Assembly (NCBI GenBank): GCA_964599915.1
Contig: CAZRHR010000069.1
Coordinates: forward strand, 1 to 13,661
Length of the DNA: 13,661 nucleotides
Direction of reading: 5' to 3'
Source of the DNA: CAZRHR01 sp964599915
Lineage (GTDB): Bacteria; Bacteroidota; Bacteroidia; CAIKAF01
Shown here: piece after piece, positions 7,766 through 13,661 of the stretch
How positions within the stretch are numbered: position 1 is the stretch's first letter
Layout of the letters: every line of letters begins with the position of its first letter
Notes under the pieces: generated by a model
Told to the model about the DNA's origin: nothing
The model's database searches: none
Seen by the model: the letters and a program-made list of their open reading frames with translations, nothing else
Translations under genes and position numbers: made by a program

Positions 7766-9418
7766 TTATGGGTTAGGGTTGGACAATGGATATCGAATGA
7801 TCACAACTCCAGACCCGCCAGATCCGCCACTACCATTACTGTTATGAAATCCACCACCACCACCGCCACCGGTATTGGGCTGACCACTCCCAACTGAAAG
7901 GGAATAGGTGTTCGAGCTGGCTCCCCCGCCGCCTTGGCCAGGAACGCCCAAAGTGCTGGTCACCGCATGATATGCTGCCCCGCCACCACCATAAAACTGT
8001 GGCGTTCCTGTAATGGAAGAGGAAATACCGTCCCCACCACTGCCTGGTCCATCCGTGTCTCCCGCTTCAGCCGCGCCGCCACCGCCACCGCCGGAACAAC
8101 ATTGTTGAGATTGTGCACCGGCAAACCCTTGTCCATTCGCACCAGAACCGCCCAAGGTTCTATCATGAGACCCTCCACCGCCAGAACCGCCAGCACTTCC
8201 TGGCTCACATCCATTTCCGCCCTTTCCACCACCAAGGGCTACAAGCCCGTTAAAAGATGAGTTTCCTCCATTTGCATCTATTCCTCCGGAACCCACTTGT
8301 ATTGGGTAAGTGGTGGCATTTAGGGTGGCATTTCCTTGCCAAACGCCTCCTGCTCCTCCGCCTCCCGCCTCATGGCCGCAACTCAATCCTCGGCCGCCAG
8401 ACCCACCTCCCGCCACGATGAGATAACTCACCTGGCCATCTGTTCCTGATTGGCTGACCACAAACGCTCCAGATCCCACTGCGGTGAACTGGTGCACTCG
8501 ATACGTAATGCCCATCGCTCCATTTGTGCCATTGCCCACATATTGCGTTATCGTTCCACCTGTGGCGGAGATAGGTTGCCAGCCTGTTACCGCTTTCGTT
8601 GCTATGGGGTATGTACCACATGAATTTGTGATAACGCACGAAATATTTCCTGACGCCGGACCTACCTGCACCTGAATAGCCGCCGTGCCCTGACCGCTGA
8701 GCACAGACCAACCGGAAGGAACACTCCATACATATACACTCCCTCCCGGCACTGAATTCACACTATATGTTGCTGTGCTAGAAACCGTAGGAGACGCCGG
8801 GCCCTGAATGATGGGCTGTATAATGGCTTGCAATACTTCAATGGACAAAACCGTGGAAGTTTGGCCACAAGCGTTTGATGCGGTAAGGGTGTAGGGCAAC
8901 GGAGATGCAGTGGTTGCCGGCGTTCCTGAAATGGTTCCAGTCGCCGGATGAAGCGATAGACCGGCAGGCAAAGCTGGAGAAACCGAAAAAGTAATTGGTG
9001 TACCGCCTTGGGTTGTCGCTGTATTAGAAACAATGGGCTGTCCGGCGCAATAAACACTTGGGCCTGGATCAAGATAGGCTAACTGAGTGGGACCGGAGGC
9101 ACATCCACAGTGGATGCGTTGCCAAGTGGTTCCATAAAATGCCTCAAAGCAATAGGTGGTCAAATTAAAAATTTGTAACCCTAACACAGGGTTTTGGATG
9201 GAGTCTCTTTGGGCGGTAGTCATGCGCGGTAAAACAAAACCTTTGGTTGTACTTTCTACATCCAACATGGCTGAAGGATGCGGGGTGGTACCCGAGGAAT
9301 TAATGCCAACGCCTTGGGCAAATCCCATAGACATCCCCACAGAATACACTAAAAGTACCAAGCGTAGGATGCTTTTTCTTCCCCAAAAATATCGCATATC
9401 AATTTGTGCTGACATCAT
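7766..9418 (-). CDS. Array gene 5: secreted head / He_PIG / PKD-like / glycine-rich protein, 550 aa
   Basis: The signal peptide ends MGFA before QGVGINSSG (Q35). M1 and M8 are both possible starts; M8 gives the more usual length. The head covers 35-106 (MLDVESTTKG, MTTAQRDSI, QRIHCGC). A He_PIG module lies at about 110-196 (LPAGLSLHPATGTISGTP, SNACG) and a PKD-like module at about 200-278 (YVWSVPSGW, SGQGT). The glycine-rich domain runs from about 283 to the end. It has the lead-in YRVHQFTAVG and SYLIVAGGGSGG and the closing GGSGVVIIRYPL and NPNP. The layout is the same as gene 2, so the two are the closest pair by architecture. Its head DNA, however, is almost identical over 37 bp to that of gene 4. 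It lies 18 bp after gene 6. Confidence 0.95.
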   Translation of the reverse strand: MMSAQIDMRYFWGRKSILRLVLLVYSVGMSMGFAQGVGINSSGTTPHPSAMLDVESTTKGFVLPRMTTAQRDSIQNPVLGLQIFNLTTYCFEAFYGTTWQRIHCGCASGPTQLAYLDPGPSVYCAGQPIVSNTATTQGGTPITFSVSPALPAGLSLHPATGTISGTPATTASPLPYTLTASNACGQTSTVLSIEVLQAIIQPIIQGPASPTVSSTATYSVNSVPGGSVYVWSVPSGWSVLSGQGTAAIQVQVGPASGNISCVITNSCGTYPIATKAVTGWQPISATGGTITQYVGNGTNGAMGITYRVHQFTAVGSGAFVVSQSGTDGQVSYLIVAGGGSGGRGLSCGHEAGGGGAGGVWQGNATLNATTYPIQVGSGGIDANGGNSSFNGLVALGGGKGGNGCEPGSAGGSGGGGSHDRTLGGSGANGQGFAGAQSQQCCSGGGGGGAAEAGDTDGPGSGGDGISSSITGTPQFYGGGGAAYHAVTSTLGVPGQGGGGASSNTYSLSVGSGQPNTGGGGGGGFHNSNGSGGSGGSGVVIIRYPLSNPNP

Positions 9419-9436
9419 GATGAAAGGCTTTATTAA

Positions 9437-10480
9437 TTAATACCCCCAAAGCTGCCACTCTCCAATCACCGTATACTCATGCCCCGGATTTCCGGCCGTT
9501 CCAAAAATGCGATAGTGCAAATAAGGCGTAGTATTATTGAATAAATACTCCCCAAATTGGGCTTGACTAAACGTACTGGTTCCCGGAAAAGGTGGCGTGG
9601 AATTCGTTCGAACATCTAAATCTACCCAATTTTGTCCATCATTGGAACCTTGGATTTTCCAGCTATTCAGCCGGTCTTCAAACGTTGGGCTGTTGCGATG
9701 CCATAACCGGTATCTGTTCACCACACGTGGGCTTGGAAAATTAACCCTCAGCCAAGGGTTGGCCCAAGGTACTTTATCATATTGCGCGGAATGCCAATAT
9801 CCGGAAAGAGAGCCGTCAAATGCATCACTGGGGGTGTTGTACAGCACTGAACTGGCTTGAAATGTGGCCCCAGATAAACTGGTTCCTCCACCTACAAGTG
9901 GCCCGGGAATTAACGTGGTAAAAGAAATTTCGTTACCGTAAGCGGTACCTGCACTATTGGTAGCATAGGCCCGAACATAATAGGTGGTGCCTTGCTGTAA
10001 GCCGGTTAATGAACTAACAAATGACCCCGTTCCTAAGCCGTCTGTGGTAAAAGCATCTTGCAAGGTTGGAGCCGGAGTGGTGGAATAACAAATGCCTCTT
10101 GCCACCACGGTAGCCCCGCCATCATCTGTAACCTGTCCTCCCGATTGGGCAGAAACTACCAAAATGGAAGACACCGGCTGGGTAGTGACGGTAGGAATTT
10201 TTGGACAAAGTGAATACCAACCTGTGGGTCGAAAGTATTCCATGCACAGGTTGTCCAAGTTGAAAATCATTAAGCCCGGTGCCGGGTTTGCGATGGAGTC
10301 CCTTTGAACGGTGGAAAGCCGTGGGGGCAAAAATCCTTTGTTTTGAAAATTCACATCTAATCCTGCAGAGGGATGGGGTGATGCGCCAGTGGGATTAATA
10401 CCAACACCTTGGGACACGCCCTGTTTTAAAAGAATGAAAACAAAAAATAAGATGAATGTATTTTTCATGTTGCATTTCAT
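9437..10480 (-). CDS. Array gene 6: secreted head / FN3-like / F5/8 type C (discoidin) protein, 347 aa
   Basis: The signal peptide is about 1-23 (FILFFVFILLKQGVS, then QGVGINPTG). The head covers 24-92 and ends GWYSLC, the same subtype as gene 4. One FN3-like module at about 96-189 (GGQVTDDGG, RGICYST, YYVRAYATNSAGTAYGNEISFTT) also resembles gene 4. The C-terminal region from about 205 fits an F5/8 type C (discoidin) fold: AFDGSLSGYWHS, PWLRVNFPSPRVVNRYRLWHRN, SWKIQGSNDGQNWVDLD, YLHYRIFG, GEWQLWGY. Such domains bind carbohydrates or lipids. It is the shortest array member. The start ATG overlaps the stop of gene 7 (ATGA); M5 at 10468 is an alternative start that would remove the overlap. Confidence 0.95.
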   Translation of the reverse strand: MKCNMKNTFILFFVFILLKQGVSQGVGINPTGASPHPSAGLDVNFQNKGFLPPRLSTVQRDSIANPAPGLMIFNLDNLCMEYFRPTGWYSLCPKIPTVTTQPVSSILVVSAQSGGQVTDDGGATVVARGICYSTTPAPTLQDAFTTDGLGTGSFVSSLTGLQQGTTYYVRAYATNSAGTAYGNEISFTTLIPGPLVGGGTSLSGATFQASSVLYNTPSDAFDGSLSGYWHSAQYDKVPWANPWLRVNFPSPRVVNRYRLWHRNSPTFEDRLNSWKIQGSNDGQNWVDLDVRTNSTPPFPGTSTFSQAQFGEYLFNNTTPYLHYRIFGTAGNPGHEYTVIGEWQLWGY

Positions 10481-11856
10481 GGGTTAGGATTGGTGATGGG
10501 ATAGCGGATGATAACCACGCCGGAGCCACCATTTCCAGCAGAAACAGGAGCCTGTACCAGACAAGCACCACCGCCACCGCCAAGTCCATTGGTGCCATTT
10601 TGCCCGGAAGAAACACCCGGCACACCGGCATTTCCTCCACCTCCTTGACCTCCTACTCCCGGTGTACCTTGATTGCAAGTGACAGCACCGCCACCGCCAC
10701 CGCCAAACGTTTCTATCAACCCTGTAATCTGTGAAACAAGACCTACTCCGCCATTTCCTCCACTATTATTGGCTCCAAGTCCCCCAGCACTACCAGCGCC
10801 ACCGCCCCCTCCGCCCGAATTTCCACAACTCCAGCCTCCTCCATTTCCTCCAGAAAAGCCCTGACCATTAGTCCCTGCACCTCCTAAATTTGGGTCACTA
10901 TCTATAGCCGCGCCTCCGCCACCAGACCCTCCGGATGTAGGATGTCCATAATCTCGTCCACCACCACCCCCACCGCCTAAGGCCGTTTGAGAAAAGGCGG
11001 TACTATTTTGGCCGGGCGTTCCCACCTGCCCGCCTGCACCACCGCCACCCACAGAAATTGGATAAGACAAGGCTGAAACAGAAGTGCTTCCCGTTAAAAC
11101 ACCGCCACCCCCGCCGCCGCCATTGCGTCCGCCACCCCCACCTCCTGCTACAATTAAATAGCTAATCGCTCCAAGATTGCCCGGATTAGAAACAACAAAA
11201 CTTGAATTTCCTACCGCATTAAAACGATGTACGCGGTACATGACCCCGTTTATGCCATTCGTCCCATTTGCAGTGTAGGTGGTGATACTTCCGCCGGTAG
11301 CCTGCAGTGGTATCCAAGGTGCCACAACCAAGGAGTCCGGCAGGGACGTTCCACAGGCGTTTGAAGCCGCCACGAGAACAGCACCAGATGCTGCGCCTAC
11401 CATCACCTGAATGCCAGAGCCCCCCTGTCCTGTGACTACCATCCAGTCACTTGGCACCGTCCAAACATAACTGGTTGCGCCCGGAACAGGAACAATACTA
11501 TAAGAAATTGTAGCACCTATCGTTGGAGCGGCAGGACCCAATAACGTCGTTGGGGACGGAGGTGCGGCATTACATCCACAATAAATGGACTGCCAATTAT
11601 TGATAAAATAAGCCTCAAAACAAAGGGTGGTGAGATTGAAAATTTGCAAACCAAGCGCAGGATTCACAATAGAATCGCGCTGGGCTGTTGTAAGTCTGGG
11701 AATAAGTAAGCCTTTGTCTGGAAAGTTAATGTCTAATGCGGCCGAAGCATGCGGTGGTTGACCGGCTGGATTAATACCAACACCCTGACCATGCAGCATG
11801 TCTAGGGATACCATCCAAACCCATACCAGAACCCATACCGCTGCCTTTTTATTCAT
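10477..11856 (-). CDS. Array gene 7: secreted head / PKD-like / glycine-rich protein, 459 aa
   Basis: The signal peptide is 1-23 (KKAAVWVLVWVWMVSLDM, LHG before QGVGINPAG). The head covers 24-95 and ends QSIYCGC. One PKD-like module lies at about 104-178 (YVWTVPSDW, GQGGSGIQV, ASNACGTS). The glycine-rich domain runs from about 183: lead-in TGGSITTY, GTNGINGVMYRVHRFNAVG and YLIVAGGGGGG, then alternating GGGG blocks and short loops, ending GGSGVVIIRYPI and NPNP. It has the simplest layout of the glycine-rich members (no He_PIG). It is the first gene of the tightly packed run and has a TAnnTTTG element 34 nt upstream of its ATG. Its stop overlaps the start of gene 6. Confidence 0.95.
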   Translation of the reverse strand: MNKKAAVWVLVWVWMVSLDMLHGQGVGINPAGQPPHASAALDINFPDKGLLIPRLTTAQRDSIVNPALGLQIFNLTTLCFEAYFINNWQSIYCGCNAAPPSPTTLLGPAAPTIGATISYSIVPVPGATSYVWTVPSDWMVVTGQGGSGIQVMVGAASGAVLVAASNACGTSLPDSLVVAPWIPLQATGGSITTYTANGTNGINGVMYRVHRFNAVGNSSFVVSNPGNLGAISYLIVAGGGGGGRNGGGGGGGVLTGSTSVSALSYPISVGGGGAGGQVGTPGQNSTAFSQTALGGGGGGGRDYGHPTSGGSGGGGAAIDSDPNLGGAGTNGQGFSGGNGGGWSCGNSGGGGGGAGSAGGLGANNSGGNGGVGLVSQITGLIETFGGGGGGAVTCNQGTPGVGGQGGGGNAGVPGVSSGQNGTNGLGGGGGACLVQAPVSAGNGGSGVVIIRYPITNPNP

Positions 11857-12049
11857 GCCTTATGATTGCCCCTGTATTATTCCGTTCTCCAAATTTACTA
11901 TTTTCTATTATAAAGTTTGTTTTCTTTTTATTATGAATGTCTTACACGGTTTCCTTTTGTACTACTCACGCCAAAAATATGGCATTAGATAAGGCTTTTC
12001 GGGGGGCGCCCGTCCTTTTAAGCAACGCAATCGGGCTTTTTCTTTTGAT
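11857..12049. other. 193-bp intergenic gap within the array
   Basis: This is the only sizeable gap between array genes. The half next to gene 7 is AT-rich and holds the -7 element at 11890-11897. The half next to gene 8 contains a GC-rich stretch around 12001-12012 (GGGGGGCGCCCG) with a perfect 8-bp palindrome GGGCGCCC. No ORF here has features of a real gene. Confidence 0.5.
11890..11897 (-). promoter_or_regulatory. Candidate -7 promoter element of the seven-gene operon (TAAATTTG)
   Basis: Reads TAAATTTG on the minus strand, an exact TAnnTTTG match. It would give a leader of roughly 25-30 nt before the ATG of gene 7. The -33 TTTG is not obvious; the upstream stretch is simply A/T-rich. Confidence 0.35.
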
Positions 12050-13327
12050 TCATTGCTCCACGCAATACAACCTTAGTGTGGTAGAACAGGCCTTGTTGCC
12101 CGTGATAAAAGAGTGGGTCCAATACGTGCCACTGGATTGGTCCGATTGTCCATAGGCTCCATTTCCGGTGATTTGTGACCAATTGTTGCAGGTTTGTCCC
12201 GTTACGGTTTGGCCACTGTTGTTGGTGCCGGTCCAAGTACTAATGTTCACCACCACTTGCCCAAATTCGTTCCGTGTCCACGGCGAAGCCAAACTTCCAT
12301 CTGTAAGGTCGGCCCAGTTGTTGGCAATGGTGGTGCCATTGAGCAAACGATAAGGAAGGGTGGAGGGAATCAGTCGGGCGGCGGCAGAGGTGGTTTCGCT
12401 GCTCAGCCATGCGCGCCAACGGCCCGATAATCCTGCCGCTTTCGCCGAACTTTGACAAATGGAGTCGCCGCCTGCCAATCCGCCGAAATTGGCGGCATAA
12501 CCGCCATTGGTCACAAAGGCCCGGTTATGGGTTAAAAGGGTCAATGTCACCTCATCAAAAGCGGAGCCGCAGGGACTGGTCACCGTCCATCGCAAGGTAT
12601 AGGTTTGTCCGGGGGAGCCGGTAAACAAAGATTTGGGTTGCGCGGGATTGTCCACCACACCGCCCACGCCACTTAAGATGCTCCATTGGCCGGTGGTACC
12701 TGCCGCAGGGGCGGTCGCATCTAAAAAAGTGCCTGTGCCGCCAAAGGTTTGGTCCGCACCGGCATTCACCACCGGAACACCGGCAGGCAGTACTTGGATT
12801 TGAAGGGTATCTTGAATACTACCACAAGCATTAGATGCTGATATAATGTAACTTAACTGCGCAGTCGCGGAGCTGGGTGTACCGGAAATAACGCCATTTC
12901 CCGGTTGCAAAAACAAACCGGACGGAAGCGCAGGCGACACGGAAAAAAGGGTGGGTGCGGCGCCTTGTGTAGTGGGTTGAAGGGCCGCAATGGATTGGTT
13001 GGCACAATACACCAAAGGCCCGGAAACAGGATAAGAAAGTTGCGTTGGGCCGCTCGTACAACCACAGTACAAACTTTGCCAATGCGTACCAAAAAAGGCC
13101 TCAAAACATTTGGTGGTGAGGTTATAGATTTGTAATCCTTCGGCCGGTTGTACTATGGCATTTCGCTCTGCAGTCGTTAGGCGAGGCATCAAAAATCCTT
13201 TGTTGTTAAATTGTACATCCAACCCGGCAGAGGCGTCAGGAGGCGAACCGTTCGGGTTGATACCTACGCCTTGGGCTTGGGTCTGTGCCCAAAGAAAAAA
13301 GCAAACAACAAAAGGCAGGTATTTCAT
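12050..13327 (-). CDS. Array gene 8: secreted head / He_PIG / PKD-like / DUF1554 protein, 425 aa
   Basis: The signal peptide is 1-18 (MKYLPFVVCFFLWAQTQA) before QGVGINPNG. The head covers 19-90 (MPRLTTAERNAI, IYNLTTKC, QSLYCGC). A He_PIG module lies at about 96-180 (LPSGLFLQPGNGVISGTP, SASNACG). A PKD/REJ-like module follows at about 184-265 (NAGADQTFGGTG, GQWSILSGVGGVV, YTLRWTVTSPCGS). The last 160 residues match DUF1554: FVTNGGYAANFGGLAGGDSICQ, AAGLSGRWRAWLSS, NGTTIANNWADLTDG, FGQVV, TWTGTNNSG, CNNW, and a cysteine-containing end ACSTTLRLYCVEQ. DUF1554 has an endostatin/C-type-lectin-like fold and occurs in secreted bacterial proteins. The gene is separated from the rest by 193 bp and is transcribed first, so it may be regulated independently. 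No sorting domain follows DUF1554. Confidence 0.95.
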   Translation of the reverse strand: MKYLPFVVCFFLWAQTQAQGVGINPNGSPPDASAGLDVQFNNKGFLMPRLTTAERNAIVQPAEGLQIYNLTTKCFEAFFGTHWQSLYCGCTSGPTQLSYPVSGPLVYCANQSIAALQPTTQGAAPTLFSVSPALPSGLFLQPGNGVISGTPSSATAQLSYIISASNACGSIQDTLQIQVLPAGVPVVNAGADQTFGGTGTFLDATAPAAGTTGQWSILSGVGGVVDNPAQPKSLFTGSPGQTYTLRWTVTSPCGSAFDEVTLTLLTHNRAFVTNGGYAANFGGLAGGDSICQSSAKAAGLSGRWRAWLSSETTSAAARLIPSTLPYRLLNGTTIANNWADLTDGSLASPWTRNEFGQVVVNISTWTGTNNSGQTVTGQTCNNWSQITGNGAYGQSDQSSGTYWTHSFITGNKACSTTLRLYCVEQ

Positions 13328-13355
13328 TTACAGGTTGGTTTCAAACAAAGACTAA

Positions 13356-13363
13356 CAAAAATA
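13356..13363 (-). promoter_or_regulatory. Candidate -7 promoter element of array gene 8 (TATTTTTG)
   Basis: Reads TATTTTTG on the minus strand, an exact TAnnTTTG match, 29 nt upstream of the gene 8 ATG. The spacing is close to that of the element before gene 7. A TTTTGG further upstream (13396-13401) is too far away to be its -33 partner. Confidence 0.33.
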
Positions 13364-13473
13364 ATAAATCATTGCCTCCTTATGCGCATTTTTTACCAAA
13401 AGGTAATCATGGAAAAAGTGGATGCTCTTATCTTTCGCAATTCACTTATAATGAGTTGATAAACTTTTTCTTA

Positions 13474-13661
13474 TTATTTCCTTTTATTCAATACATCAGA
13501 TACGCCTTCAAAATCCGAAGGTTGATCCGCCAGCACGGTTAAGACATCCTCAGCCATGAGCAAGGTAGACCCACCGGGCCGCAGAAAAATGCCTTTTCGC
13601 TGAATCATTACAATGAAAGCATTCGCGGGAAAATGTATGTCTACAATCCTTTTTCCCACCA
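13474..13661 (-). CDS. TrkA-C (RCK-C) domain, C-terminal fragment of a probable K+/H+ or Na+/H+ antiporter (cut by window edge)
   Basis: The minus-strand frame is open to the right edge and ends at the stop at 13474-13476. The visible 61 residues begin VGKRIVDIHFPANAFIVMIQRKG, then LRPGGSTLLMAEDVLTVLAD. The pattern G-x-x-I-x-(D/E)-hydrophobic-x-x-P, I-x-R-x-G, P-x-G-x-T-x-L-x-x-x-D-x-L-x-V-L is that of TrkA-C/RCK-C domains, which bind ligands and regulate potassium channels, Trk systems and CvrA/NhaP2-type antiporters. The chain stops soon after this domain, as in the CvrA/NhaP2 antiporters, hence the preferred reading. The GTG at 13659 is probably not the start; the gene continues beyond the window. 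Membrane segments are not visible. Confidence 0.65.
   Translation of the reverse strand, partial: VGKRIVDIHFPANAFIVMIQRKGIFLRPGGSTLLMAEDVLTVLADQPSDFEGVSDVLNKRK

Larger units (their letters stand above)
1175..11856 (-). other. Putative seven-gene operon of constant-head secreted proteins
   Basis: Seven minus-strand genes follow one another, separated in transcription order by a 4-bp overlap (TGA/ATG as ATGA at 10477-10480) and gaps of 18, 5, 6, 34 and 30 bp. All seven encode the same signal peptide/head layout. No terminator-like hairpin with a T-run is apparent between them. A -7 promoter element precedes the first gene. The eighth paralog (12050-13327) lies upstream after a 193-bp gap and probably has its own promoter. 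Confidence 0.75.

Noticed and set aside
12008..12046. GCCCG/CGGGC hairpin followed by TTTTTCTTTT on the plus strand
   Set aside because: It has the shape of a terminator only for plus-strand transcription, where there is no gene. On the minus strand, where gene 8 would need it, no T-run follows; the stem is 5 bp with a long loop.
12050..12530. Possible diversity-generating retroelement target (lectin-like C-terminus of gene 8)
   Set aside because: No reverse transcriptase and no template repeat are visible in the window, and the DUF1554 end has no adenine-rich variable stretch.
13211..13459. Plus-strand ORF of 82 residues across the gene 8 start and its upstream region
   Set aside because: It is mostly antisense to the gene 8 signal peptide and head, and the intergenic part gives no recognisable protein.

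Overview
The window looks like chromosomal DNA of a Bacteroidota bacterium. Three things point that way: the secreted-protein N-termini (signal peptide, then a Q-x-VGIN / PPRLTT-QR / IFN-TT / GT-W head), the mix of LamG, He_PIG, PKD-like and beta-flower modules typical of that phylum, and TAnnTTTG-type -7 promoter elements upstream of several starts. Every gene I can support lies on the minus strand, so the region is read from right to left. I saw no tRNA, rRNA, CRISPR array, insertion sequence or reverse transcriptase.

Right edge (13474-13661): the C-terminal end of a TrkA-C/RCK-C type domain, probably from a cation/proton antiporter. Then comes the core of the window (1175-13327): eight consecutive paralogous genes. 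All encode a Sec signal peptide, a near-constant head of about 70 residues beginning exactly at the predicted cleavage site (QGVGI), zero to three immunoglobulin-like spacer modules (He_PIG, PKD-like, FN3-like), and a different C-terminal domain. In transcription order the C-termini are: DUF1554 (lectin-like), glycine-rich, F5/8 type C (discoidin), glycine-rich, glycine-rich, LamG-like, glycine-rich, LamG. The first gene stands apart behind a 193-bp gap. The other seven are packed with gaps from a 4-bp overlap to 34 bp and look like one operon of about 10.7 kb.

Left part (1-1058): a small secreted protein made of six near-perfect 16-residue repeats (beta-flower type), a conserved 119-residue protein of unknown function, and the N-terminal 51 residues of a eukaryotic-like Ser/Thr protein kinase, which is too short to stand out as an ORF but shows the glycine loop, the ATP lysine and the C-helix glutamate.

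The most notable element is the constant-head/variable-tail family. The products should be co-expressed and exported, yet none shows a lipobox or a recognisable type IX secretion C-terminal domain. My inference is that the head is the shared docking or assembly part and the tails are different ligand-binding or matrix-forming modules, giving a mixed surface coat or adhesin set. The function is not demonstrated by the sequence.
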